From: Desulforadius tongensis
GTDB taxonomy: Bacteria > Bacillota > Desulfotomaculia > Desulfotomaculales > Desulfohalotomaculaceae
Direction of reading: 5' to 3'
Length of the DNA: 64,000 bases
NCBI RefSeq assembly: GCF_016907915.1
Contig: NZ_JAFBCW010000010.1
Span: 1 to 64,000 of the forward strand
Each line of letters starts with the position of its first letter. The stretch's first letter is position 1. Under the pieces are notes generated by a model. That model was not told the origin of the DNA and ran no database searches. It saw only the letters and a program-made list of their open reading frames with translations. The position numbers were made by a program, and so were the translations under genes. This document shows, one piece after another, positions 8,784-16,422 of the stretch.

Positions 8784-8976
8784 CGCCCTACAGAACGCCA
8801 ATTTTTAGTAAAATAAATGTAGATTAAAATAAAAATTTTTTAGCTTTTAATTATTGCAGTATTAAACTGTATAATAATATTATAGAATATAAATACAATA
8901 ATTAACGTTTGTATAATTTCTTGACATACCGGCCAGCTAACTGGAAAATTTGTTGGATTGAAAAAGGAGATTATAA
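8784..8976 (+). promoter_or_regulatory. AT-rich leader with possible chrA promoter
   Basis: No gene. A TTGACA (8922-8927) with a 17-base spacer leads to GAAAAT, a plausible but weak sigma-A promoter for the transporter that starts at 8977 after AAAGGAG. Confidence 0.4.
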
Positions 8977-10212
8977 ATGACTGCCAAACCGGATACCAGG
9001 CTCGATAAAGTATCACTTTTAGAAATATTGGTCACCTTTTTGCGCATTGGTGCTGCCTCCTTCAGCCTGGCAGCACTGGGAGAGGCCAAAAAATTGCTGG
9101 TGCAGCAGAAAAAATGGTTTAGCGATGAAGACTACCTGCAGGGGGTGGCATTGTCACAGCTGATACCCGGTGCCCCTGCCTTTAGCTTAATGACCTACCT
9201 GGGTTACCGCCTGCGCGGTTTTTGGGGGGCCATGATTTCCGCCTGTTCCTATATGCTGCCGGCCTTTTTACTGATGGTGCTGCTTACACACTTGTACCAG
9301 ATTTATGGTGATTTAGACCTGCTGTCCAACCTGTTTACAGGCTTGGGTGCCCTGGTGGTGGGCCTGGTGGTCAACACCGTGCTGGGCCTTTGGCAGTCCG
9401 GGGTAAAAAGCAGGCAGAACCTGCTGCTGGCTGTTATGGGTTTTGCGTTAATTTACTTTGCTAAACTGAACATATACTGGATACTGCTTTCGGCCACGCT
9501 GTTAAGTATAACCTTTATCATTTTAGCCCGGTACAGCAGCTGGTGGAAGAACTGCATGGCGGCAGAAAGGGGGATAAAGCAACAGCAGCGGTTTACACCT
9601 CAGCCAATCAACTGGCAGAAGCAGTTCATTACAGTGGGCTGGGTGACGGCATTAACAGCCGGTGCCCTGGTGCTGTTTTGTCAAAATGAAGTATATATGA
9701 ATTTAGGTAAATCCTTCAGCAGCATAGGCGGTCTGGTCTTCGGCAGCGGCTATGCCATGCTGCCGTTTTTCCAGGAAGCCTCGGTGGACCGGTTTGCCTG
9801 GATTACCAGCCGGGAATTCACGGTTGCTTTAGCACTGGCCCTGGTAACGCCGGGCCCTATTACCAAAATAGTTACCTTTGTAGGGTACAAAGCCGCCGGC
9901 CTGCCGGGAGCCCTGGTGGCCACCACAGCCATGTACCTGCCGTCGTTCTGTGTGCTGAACTTAACCACAGACCTGTACAGAAGGGCTGGCCAGGTTACAG
10001 CGGTAAGAATGCTTATTAAAGGGGTGGTGGCTGCTTTTATAGGCACACTGTGGGCGGTGGTAATCAGATTAACCACTGACATTCTGGTGGATATACCAAC
10101 AGTGATATTTGCATTGGCCGCTTTTGCAGTGCAGCGTTATACCAGGATAGATACATTATGGATAATAATAGCTGGGGCAGTGCTTTCGTTAATAGTGTTC
10201 AATGTTTTATAA
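8977..10212 (+). CDS. chrA: Chromate transporter family protein (ChrA, two-domain)
   Basis: 411 aa with around ten hydrophobic segments in two homologous halves, the long-chain form of the CHR superfamily. The N-terminal half carries FLRIGAASFSLAALGEAKK and the LSQLIPGAPAFSLMTYLGYR region; the second half repeats it as FGSGYAMLPFFQEAS and LVTPGPITKIVTFVGYKAAG. CHR proteins export chromate, though many anaerobe members have not been shown to do so and may move other oxyanions. It stands alone between a double terminator and an accessory region. Start ATG with AAAGGAG 8 bases upstream. Confidence 0.88.
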   Translation: MTAKPDTRLDKVSLLEILVTFLRIGAASFSLAALGEAKKLLVQQKKWFSDEDYLQGVALSQLIPGAPAFSLMTYLGYRLRGFWGAMISACSYMLPAFLLMVLLTHLYQIYGDLDLLSNLFTGLGALVVGLVVNTVLGLWQSGVKSRQNLLLAVMGFALIYFAKLNIYWILLSATLLSITFIILARYSSWWKNCMAAERGIKQQQRFTPQPINWQKQFITVGWVTALTAGALVLFCQNEVYMNLGKSFSSIGGLVFGSGYAMLPFFQEASVDRFAWITSREFTVALALALVTPGPITKIVTFVGYKAAGLPGALVATTAMYLPSFCVLNLTTDLYRRAGQVTAVRMLIKGVVAAFIGTLWAVVIRLTTDILVDIPTVIFALAAFAVQRYTRIDTLWIIIAGAVLSLIVFNVL

Positions 10213-10298
10213 GGTTTAGAATCAGTAATGGTGAACCGTACCCATTAAGTAACGGCGGTTTTAACTGAATGCTAGGTATATCGATTAGTGTATAGGAT

Positions 10299-10314
10299 TG
10301 GCATGTGATATGCT
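10299..10314 (+). promoter_or_regulatory. Sigma-54-like -24/-12 element
   Basis: TGGCAT, four bases later ATGCT: GG at 10300-10301, exactly ten bases, then GC at 10312-10313. Two positions differ from the consensus TGGCAC...TTGC. It is the only intergenic match I found, and two sigma-54-type activators are encoded in the window, but a chance match is possible. Confidence 0.35.
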
Positions 10315-10370
10315 TATAGCCATAAATAAAATAATTTTATTTTAAAAAATATATAGTCAGCGGCCGTAAA

Positions 10371-10562
10371 ATGCGGGTTAAAAAGCTGGCTAAAAAGATC
10401 AATACCCTTCCTGGGGAAGGAAAAGGGATGACCCGAAAGGCGAAGCGGCTCTTTAACCGGCTGGATGAGAAACTTATCCTGTACAACGGGTTAACCAGGT
10501 ATAAATTAGGAAGTTTTTTATTCTATCTGGCACGACTTAAAGCAGCTGGCTTTGCTGAGTAA
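10371..10562 (+). CDS. Small basic hypothetical protein
   Basis: 63 aa, strongly basic in the first half (repeated Lys/Arg, e.g. VKKLAKKINTLPGEGKGMTRK), then a leucine-rich segment. No family recognised. There is no clear ribosome-binding site before the ATG, and it ends 3 bases before a densely folded region, so it may be part of an RNA element rather than a protein. It lies downstream of the sigma-54-like element. Confidence 0.3.
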   Translation: MRVKKLAKKINTLPGEGKGMTRKAKRLFNRLDEKLILYNGLTRYKLGSFLFYLARLKAAGFAE

Positions 10563-10565
10563 GTG

Positions 10566-10822
10566 ACCCCGTTTAACTGGAGTGCGGACAAACCGGTAGG
10601 GCGGTTCTAACAGAGCGCGGGAAGTGAAGGTCAACCTTCCGCGCAGCGGTAAACCCATGCCCGCTGCGTCCAGTTCTCCCGTCCGGGTGGGACTCCCGGA
10701 CCCAAGGTCTCCCTGTTGCAATACCTGCTTATGAGAGCAGGTAAATCCAAACAGAAAGGAGCGAAAGCCTGGTCATGGGGAAGCCGCTTGACTGTTTTAA
10801 AAACAGTTAAGTTTTTTGAACC
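10566..10822 (+). ncRNA. Densely structured RNA-like region, class unknown
   Basis: Successive strong hairpins fill this stretch: GCGCGGGAAG/CTTCCGCGC (about 10614-10642), GCAGCGG/CCGCTGC (10643-10667), GTCCGGG/CCCGGAC (10681-10701), ACCTGCT/AGAGCAGGT (10723-10742), and GACTGTTTT/AAAACAGT (10790-10807), with a possible outer pair of CTGGT and ACCAG. It is more G+C-rich than its flanks and has no convincing reading frame. It begins just after a GTGA. The density of nested stems suggests a folded RNA; an IS200/605-associated omega (HEARO-like) RNA is one possibility, but no IscB or TnpB gene is next to it and I could not match a class with confidence. Confidence 0.4.
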
Positions 10823-10834
10823 AGGTAAACTACC

Positions 10835-11197
10835 GTGACAGCATTACGTAGAAAGAAGACAGTTATCATAGTTTTAATGGTGCTTGCATTAGCTGCTGCC
10901 GTATTTAACGTAAAAATTCTTTACCTTTTTCAAGAAGGTAATCCCTTACCCGTACTATGGGGAATCATAAAACTGGAATTTACCGATGCTGATATAGTTC
11001 CATTTGCAGAAGATAAACTTATTCAGGAAGTTGGCCCTGAAACTCCACTCACTAACTATCTAGCTGAACGCGGCTGGACTTTTAAAGATAGGCTGGGGGC
11101 AGGAATTTTCTACAAAAAAGATAATGCTGACCTTTCCGTAGAAGCCCGTATGTTTACTCGTTATTATGTAGTATACGAGCTTGAACATCCTTTGTAG
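10835..11197 (+). CDS. Hypothetical membrane-anchored protein
   Basis: 120 aa. Residues 5-32 form one hydrophobic segment after a basic start (TALRRKKTV), so the protein is probably anchored with an extracytoplasmic domain (residues 35-120) ending in a beta-rich stretch with RYYVVYELE. I do not recognise a family. Start GTG with a weak AGG upstream. After its stop codon another frame stays open for about 50 codons with four Cys residues (11203-11346), so a frameshifted longer protein is possible. It follows the structured RNA-like region directly. Confidence 0.5.
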   Translation: MTALRRKKTVIIVLMVLALAAAVFNVKILYLFQEGNPLPVLWGIIKLEFTDADIVPFAEDKLIQEVGPETPLTNYLAERGWTFKDRLGAGIFYKKDNADLSVEARMFTRYYVVYELEHPL

Positions 11198-11203
11198 AAG
11201 AAG

Positions 11204-11345
11204 GTGATGCTGTAAAAGATGCCTGCTTTTCCGGGCAATGTAATTGTAGACCGGGAACACATGGACGGATTCCATGTGGAGGGGATACCCTTTCGGGTAT
11301 ACTTGATGCTGAGTTAGAGAACATTTCGACAGTAGGAAACACAGC
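11204..11345 (+). other. Hairpin-rich stretch or frameshifted 3' extension
   Basis: Contains CACATGG/CCATGTG, ATACCC/GGGTAT with a TTTC loop, CCGG/CCGG and ATGCTG/CAGCAT stems. In one frame it is also open from about 11191 to a TAA at 11344-11346, giving a Cys-rich tail (ACFSGQCNCRPG). Sequence alone does not decide between RNA structure and coding sequence. Confidence 0.3.
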
Positions 11346-11474
11346 ATAAAGGGTAGTGACGATTTATATTTATGGGAGGTACTTTTTGTATCTCCCTTTA
11401 TTCTTTATAGTTTTTATTACCTCATTTGCCTACTAAAATTTTACTCTAAGCAGCGGAGTTTATTTTAAATTTTT

Positions 11475-11501
11475 TTCAAACAAAATAAAACTTAGTCCGT
11501 A
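11475..11501 (+). promoter_or_regulatory. ECF-type promoter before the ECF sigma gene
   Basis: TCAAAC, 16 bases, CGTA: this matches the AAC-N16-CGTA pattern of ECF sigma promoters and sits 28 bases before the start of an ECF sigma gene, as expected for autoregulation. Confidence 0.5.
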
Positions 11502-11528
11502 TATATATTACGAAAGGGTGAATGGGGT

Positions 11529-11846
11529 TTGGATATAGAAAATATGATTGATATTTATAAAGATGATCTTTATAAACTATGTCTTAAGTTAACCAATAAC
11601 AAAATAGATGCTGATGACCTTTTTCAAGATACTTGGTTAAAGATATATAATAATTTTTATAAACTAGACGAACAAAAATCTATAAAAAATTGGATATACA
11701 CTGTTTGTATCAATACTTATAAAGATGTTTATTCAAAAAAGAAAAGATGGTTAAATATAATAACTGATTTTTTTAATTTTAAAAGTAAAGACGAAATTAT
11801 GGAACAGCAAAGCGTAGACATAGATGAAACTCAAACAATAATATGA
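11529..11846 (+). pseudogene. Truncated ECF-family RNA polymerase sigma factor
   Basis: 105 aa. Residues 1-75 match sigma region 2 of ECF factors (YKDDLYKLCLKLTNNKIDADDLFQDTWLKIY..., then SIKNWIYTVCINTYKD). Normal ECF factors are 160-190 aa with a region 4 DNA-binding domain; here the frame stops after an acidic linker and no region 4 is visible in any frame downstream. It is much richer in A+T than its neighbours, a sign of transfer. The start is TTG after AAAGGGTG. No anti-sigma gene follows. It is probably a remnant, although a region-2-only product could still be made. Confidence 0.7.
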
Positions 11847-11890
11847 ACCGTAACGCAGGCAGCGGTTTAGTGAATTTATTTTATAAGATA

Positions 11891-11950
11891 TATTGACATT
11901 GACCTTAGGGCAGGCTTTAAACTAAAAATACACCGGTGTAAAGGAGAAAA
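11891..11950 (+). promoter_or_regulatory. MerR-type promoter/operator of the first MerR gene
   Basis: TTGACA, a 19-base spacer and TAAACT, the over-long spacing typical of MerR-regulated promoters, followed by the palindrome CACCGGTG and AAAGGAG. The same arrangement, nearly identical from CTTTAAACTAAAA onward, precedes the paralog that starts at 24984. Confidence 0.7.
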
Positions 11951-11952
11951 AC

Positions 11953-12750
11953 ATGTATACCATCGGCCAGTTTTCAAAAATATGCAAAGTGACAGTAAAG
12001 GCGCTGCGCCATTATGAAAAAATCGGGTTAATTACCCCGGATAAAGTGGAAGAGAGTAACAAATATCGCTATTACAGTAAGGAACAGGTATCCTTAATCA
12101 AAAAAATCTCTTTTTTAAAGGAATTAGGTGTTCCTCTAAAATTAGTTAAACAAATAATTGATAAAGAAACTATTCCGGATGAGATAAAAGTTCTTTTAGA
12201 GGAGCATCGAAAGATTCTGCTGGAACAACTGGATCTTTGTAACAGTAGGTTGGTTAAACTGGCCTGGTGGGAAAAAACACTGGAGGGAAAAGAACTGACC
12301 GAAGCTAAAAATTACGATATTCGTATTAGAGGAGTAGCGGAAACCCCTGTTCGTTCATTAAGGAAACATATAAAGGCAAAAGAGATAGCACCCATGATAA
12401 GATCGCTCCTGGAGGAAATAAATTCTCTAGGTGGAGTGCATGCCGGGCCTCCGATAATGCTTTTCTTTGATGAAGATTTCAACCCCGAAAATATGGACAT
12501 GGAAGCAGCTTTGCCGGTATTGGATGTAAACTTGTCTAACAAAACCCTGCCTGCCGTTTTAGCAGCAACCTGCATATACGTAGGGCCTTATGATGGCCTT
12601 GAAGACGCATACGAGGCTGTGTTTGCATGGATTAACCAAAACGGATACCGGGCTGAATATCCTACCAGAGAAATATCTTATAATGATCCCCAAACCACAC
12701 CACCTGAACAGCTGGTTACTGAAATAATTGTACCGGTGACCAAGGTTTAA
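11953..12750 (+). CDS. MerR family regulator with GyrI-like effector domain
   Basis: 265 aa. Residues 1-70 are a MerR winged helix (MYTIGQFSKICKVTVKALRHYE), 75-120 a coiled-coil dimerisation helix, and 125-265 a GyrI/BmrR-like effector-binding domain (DIRIRGVAETPVRSLR ... ATCIYVGPYDGLEDAYEAVFAWI). Such proteins bind hydrophobic or cationic small molecules and untwist promoters with 19-20 bp spacers. It is a close paralog of the gene at 24187-24984. It has its own MerR-type promoter, and no target gene is next to it. Confidence 0.9.
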   Translation: MYTIGQFSKICKVTVKALRHYEKIGLITPDKVEESNKYRYYSKEQVSLIKKISFLKELGVPLKLVKQIIDKETIPDEIKVLLEEHRKILLEQLDLCNSRLVKLAWWEKTLEGKELTEAKNYDIRIRGVAETPVRSLRKHIKAKEIAPMIRSLLEEINSLGGVHAGPPIMLFFDEDFNPENMDMEAALPVLDVNLSNKTLPAVLAATCIYVGPYDGLEDAYEAVFAWINQNGYRAEYPTREISYNDPQTTPPEQLVTEIIVPVTKV

Positions 12751-12775
12751 AGCGGCAACATAATACTTCTTTATA

Positions 12776-12811
12776 AAAGGTCAATCACAGAAAAAATGTG
12801 ATTGACCTTTG
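12776..12811 (+). terminator. Intrinsic terminator after the first MerR gene
   Basis: AAAGGTCAATCACA pairs with TGTGATTGACCTTT across a short A-rich loop. Confidence 0.75.
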
Positions 12812-12833
12812 TCAATTATATAACTGGTTAATC

Positions 12834-12895
12834 TTTACTTTTACAAGTGAATTTTATATAATCATCGTTAACCAGTAATGTAAATATGGTTAACG
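12834..12895 (+). promoter_or_regulatory. bio operon promoter with BirA operator
   Basis: TTTACT (12834-12839), 17 bases, TATAAT (12857-12862) forms a sigma-A promoter. Overlapping its start region is CGTTAACC (12866-12873), 14 bases, GGTTAACG (12888-12895), which matches the Firmicute BirA operator (GTTAACC-N14/15-GGTTAAC). Biotin-loaded BirA should repress the operon. Confidence 0.88.
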
Positions 12896-12910
12896 AAAGA
12901 GGTGTGAAGC

Positions 12911-13618
12911 TTGCCGGGCTATTTTATTACCGGTACGGATACCGGTGTGGGGAAGACCTTTGTAACGGCATTAATGGCTAACTTGCTGCAAAGGCAGGGA
13001 CGGAAAGCAGCTGTATACAAGCCAATTGAAACCGGGGGGAAATTTGAAAGACAGCGATATGTATCCAACGATATGGAATTTGTCAAAAATTTAGCCAAAC
13101 TGCCGCAGCCGGTGACAGAAATGAATACTTACTGTTTACGTGAAGCTGTTTCTCCCAGTTTGGCGGCGGAACTGGAAAACAAAACTATAAATTTAGATTT
13201 GATACTAACTCACTTTAATAAACTGCAGGCCAATTATGACTGGGTTTTAGTTGAAGGGGCAGGGGGTATTTGCGTCCCCGTTTCCGGTACTGAAATTTTA
13301 ATATCTGATCTAATAAAATTATTAAATTTACCGGTAATTGTGGTTGCCAGGCCAAATTTGGGGACCATTAACCATACAGTGCTGACCGTTAAATATGCCC
13401 AGAGTATGGGGCTGGTGGTTAAAGGTGTTATTATAAACTATACGCAGAGAAAAGCAGCAACTGTTGTTGAAAAAACAAACCCGCGATATATTGCAGATAT
13501 TACCGGCGTACCCGTTTTAGGTATCATTCCCTATATGGATGCTGATGAACGGGTTGGTAAATTCTCTGCTCCGGAACAATATTTGAACTGTGAAAAAATC
13601 TTTAAGGTGTCAAAATGA
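12911..13618 (+). CDS. bioD: Dethiobiotin synthetase
   Basis: 235 aa, standard length. The N-terminal P-loop GTDTGVGKT, the YKPIETGG motif that binds diaminopelargonate/ATP, VEGAGGICVP and the NHTVLTV region define BioD, which closes the ureido ring from 7,8-diaminopelargonate, CO2 and ATP. The start is TTG with AGAGGTGTG upstream. It is the first gene of a five-gene biotin operon behind a BirA operator and overlaps bioF by 4 bases. Confidence 0.94.
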   Translation: MPGYFITGTDTGVGKTFVTALMANLLQRQGRKAAVYKPIETGGKFERQRYVSNDMEFVKNLAKLPQPVTEMNTYCLREAVSPSLAAELENKTINLDLILTHFNKLQANYDWVLVEGAGGICVPVSGTEILISDLIKLLNLPVIVVARPNLGTINHTVLTVKYAQSMGLVVKGVIINYTQRKAATVVEKTNPRYIADITGVPVLGIIPYMDADERVGKFSAPEQYLNCEKIFKVSK

Positions 13619-14796
13619 CTGATTTCTACGGTGAGATGCAAAAAGAATTAGATATTTTAAAAGCCAGCTCTTTGTTTCGCCAAACCATAACCGTTGAAAC
13701 ACCTCCCGAACCGTGGATAGCAGTTGGCAGCCAAACCATGCTGAACCTTGCCGGAAATAACTATCTTGGGCTGGCAAATCACCCGGTCTTAAAAGAGGCA
13801 GCGGTACATGCTTTGCAAAAATATGGAACGGGAACAGCCGGTTCCAGGCTGGTGGTGGGAACTTCAGCTTTGCATGAAGAAGTTGAAGAAGCGCTGGCCC
13901 GGTTTCAGGGCCGGGAAAGTGCTCTTTTGTTCAGTTCGGGCTATTGTGCCAATTTAGGAGTTATCCAAGCTTTGGTAGGTAGAAACGATTATGTTTTCAG
14001 TGACAAGTTGAACCATGCCAGTATTGTTGATGGCATTATACTCAGCAGGGCAAAGCTAAAAAGATACCGGCACAAGGATTTGGATCATTTAGAAAAACTG
14101 CTTAAAAATACAACCGCACCCGGGCGAAAACTGATTATCACCGATAGTATTTTCAGTATGGACGGTGATCGGGCACCAATAAAGGAACTGGTGGAATTAA
14201 AGCAGCGATACGGTGCAATGCTGATGCTGGACGAAGCCCATGGAGAGGGGGTTTTTGGTCCAAAGGGCCGGGGGTTGGCTGCCCATGAAATGGCAGCTGA
14301 GCACATTGACATACATTTGGGAACGCTGAGCAAAGCATTTGGCTGTTTGGGAGCCTATGTGGCTGGCAGTAAAACACTTGTGGATTACTTGCGCAATAAA
14401 TGCCGTTCTTTTATATATACCACATCTTTACCCCCGGCGGTGTTGGGAAGTATTCTGGGTGCTCTTAAAGTAATTGCCGGTACAGCAGGGGATAGATTGA
14501 GAAGGGATTTACGTAATAAATCCAAATGGATGATTAATGAACTGAATAAATTGGGATTTTCTACTTTGGATAGCGACAGTCAAATTATTCCCATTTTGAT
14601 TCCGGGAAATGATAACGTAATTAATTTTAGTAAAAAGTTAAGGCAGAGGGGGATTTTAGCCCTGCCCATTAGGGTTCCCACTGTACCCAAAAATAGCGAG
14701 CGAATCAGGGTTTCTTTAATGGCAACCCACAGCATGCAGGACTTGACTTATGCTGTTGAGCAGTTTGCAAACATTAAAAGAGAGGAAAGGGTTTAA
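13615..14796 (+). CDS. bioF: 8-amino-7-oxononanoate synthase
   Basis: 393 aa PLP enzyme of the alpha-oxoamine synthase family. It condenses pimeloyl-ACP (or CoA) with alanine. Visible signatures: NNYLGLANHP, YGTGTAGSRLVVGT, LMLDEAHGEGVFG and the PLP-lysine motif GTLSKAFG. It overlaps bioD by 4 bases and the next gene by 1, implying tight translational coupling. Confidence 0.94.
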   Translation: MTDFYGEMQKELDILKASSLFRQTITVETPPEPWIAVGSQTMLNLAGNNYLGLANHPVLKEAAVHALQKYGTGTAGSRLVVGTSALHEEVEEALARFQGRESALLFSSGYCANLGVIQALVGRNDYVFSDKLNHASIVDGIILSRAKLKRYRHKDLDHLEKLLKNTTAPGRKLIITDSIFSMDGDRAPIKELVELKQRYGAMLMLDEAHGEGVFGPKGRGLAAHEMAAEHIDIHLGTLSKAFGCLGAYVAGSKTLVDYLRNKCRSFIYTTSLPPAVLGSILGALKVIAGTAGDRLRRDLRNKSKWMINELNKLGFSTLDSDSQIIPILIPGNDNVINFSKKLRQRGILALPIRVPTVPKNSERIRVSLMATHSMQDLTYAVEQFANIKREERV

Positions 14797-15575
14797 TGGT
14801 GACAGAGCTTGTTTTTTTACCGGGCTGGGCTCACAGGCCGTCTGTTTGGGTTAAGCAGCAGGTGTTTGCTGAAAGATACCGCTGTCACTTTATCGACCTG
14901 GAAGATTACTGGCATAAGCAAAAAATATATAACATTACTCCGGGCCGGTCATTACTTGCTGAAGCTCTAGCAGCGCTGTTAGATGATTTGCAAAATCCGG
15001 TTTTGATAGGATGGTCAATGGGGTCTTTGTTGGCCTTGGAAATATCCCTTAAAATGAGGCAGAAGCTTAAAGGATTGATTTTGGTGGGAGCTACTGCCCG
15101 CTTTACCACTGATGTTGATTATGCCGGAGGACTGCCGCCGGTTATTGTAAAAAGAATGCAAAGACAGCTGGAAGCGGATATGAATAAAACTTTAACTAAA
15201 TTTTACAGCCTGATCTTTACTGACGTTGAAAAAGAAGCTGGATTCAGCAGGCAGTTAGCAGATATTTACAATCGAAATAATGCCGATTTTAGCACTGATT
15301 TTTTACAGGCGGGGCTGGAATATTTGTTGAAGACGGATTTGCGGGAAGATTTGGCAAAAAGCAGCTGTGGTTGGCCTGCAATACTGCTTGTTCATGGTGG
15401 TGATGACAGTATTTGTCCTTTTAAGGGAGGGATAACTTTAGCCAAATTGTTAACTAAAGCAGCAGATGAGGTTAACCTGATTGAACTGCCCAAAGCAGGA
15501 CATGCCTGTTTTTTTACCAGTGCTGAAGTTTTTAATGAAACAGTTGAAAAATATCTTGTAAAACTGGGTGATTAG
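14796..15575 (+). CDS. bioH: Alpha/beta hydrolase, BioH-like pimeloyl-ACP methyl ester esterase
   Basis: 259 aa. Nucleophile elbow GWSMGS, an acid in HGGDDSICP and the His in AGHACFF make a complete catalytic triad. In this operon position, between bioF and bioC, it most likely removes the methyl ester from pimeloyl-ACP after chain elongation. Because several unrelated hydrolases (BioH, BioG, BioK) fill this role, the symbol rests on context. Overlaps bioF by one base. Confidence 0.8.
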   Translation: MVTELVFLPGWAHRPSVWVKQQVFAERYRCHFIDLEDYWHKQKIYNITPGRSLLAEALAALLDDLQNPVLIGWSMGSLLALEISLKMRQKLKGLILVGATARFTTDVDYAGGLPPVIVKRMQRQLEADMNKTLTKFYSLIFTDVEKEAGFSRQLADIYNRNNADFSTDFLQAGLEYLLKTDLREDLAKSSCGWPAILLVHGGDDSICPFKGGITLAKLLTKAADEVNLIELPKAGHACFFTSAEVFNETVEKYLVKLGD

Positions 15576-15578
15576 ATA

Positions 15579-16421
15579 ATGAGTGGTGTTATCAACAAAA
15601 AACTGGTTCAGAAGCGTTTTTCCCAGGCGGTTGGCAGCTATGATCAATATGCCTGTATACAAAAAATTATGGCCGGGGAATTACTGCGGCTGCTGGAAGC
15701 AGTGAATTTTGCCGGTAAGGTTGAAAAGATTCTGGAAATCGGCTGTGGTACGGGATACTTTACCCAGCTGATTATGCATTCCTTAATGGCAAACAAAAGA
15801 TTTTCTTCATCAGAAATATTAATTACAGATATTTCTTCAGACATGCTGGAAGTTTGCAAAAACAAAATTAGCAGGCAGTTTGGCTTAAACAATAACCTTT
15901 ATTTTGTACAAATGGACGGAGAGAAAATAAGTCTTGATAAGCCAGTGGACTTAATTGTTTCTAATGCCGCCTTTCAGTGGTTTCAAGATTTAAACAGTGC
16001 TTTGGGTTTGCTGGGGAAAAATTTAAATAAAAATGGCTGGCTGTTTTTTAGTACCTTTGGAGAAAGCACTTTTCAGGAATTGCGTCAAATTTTCAGCTCG
16101 GTATTAGGTGATAAGCGGCGGCCGGGGCAGCAGTTTATCTCTGCCCGGGCCTTGGATGAACTGATGGTAAATAACGATTTTAAAGAAGTTAAAGTAATTA
16201 AGGATTATTACCGCCAGTACTTTCCTCGAGCAAGGGATTTTTTTGCAGCGATAAAAAAAGTAGGGGCATCAAATGCCTGTACACCCCAAACCGGGTCAAA
16301 AGGTTATTTAGGCAAAAAACATTATCGAGATATACTGAATTACTATCAAAAAAATTACAGCACAGTTGAAGGTGTGTACTGCACCTATGAAATTTTGTAC
16401 TGTTATGGGAGGAAGGCATAA
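15579..16421 (+). CDS. bioC: Malonyl-ACP O-methyltransferase
   Basis: 280 aa SAM-dependent methyltransferase. The N-terminal VQKRFSQAVGSYDQYA is the typical BioC opening, motif I is ILEIGCGTGYFTQ and the post-motif VDLIVSNAAFQWFQD is characteristic. It methylates malonyl-ACP to start pimelate synthesis through fatty acid enzymes. It starts 3 bases after the esterase, its functional partner, and is followed closely by bioA. Confidence 0.92.
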   Translation: MSGVINKKLVQKRFSQAVGSYDQYACIQKIMAGELLRLLEAVNFAGKVEKILEIGCGTGYFTQLIMHSLMANKRFSSSEILITDISSDMLEVCKNKISRQFGLNNNLYFVQMDGEKISLDKPVDLIVSNAAFQWFQDLNSALGLLGKNLNKNGWLFFSTFGESTFQELRQIFSSVLGDKRRPGQQFISARALDELMVNNDFKEVKVIKDYYRQYFPRARDFFAAIKKVGASNACTPQTGSKGYLGKKHYRDILNYYQKNYSTVEGVYCTYEILYCYGRKA

Positions 16422-16422
16422 A

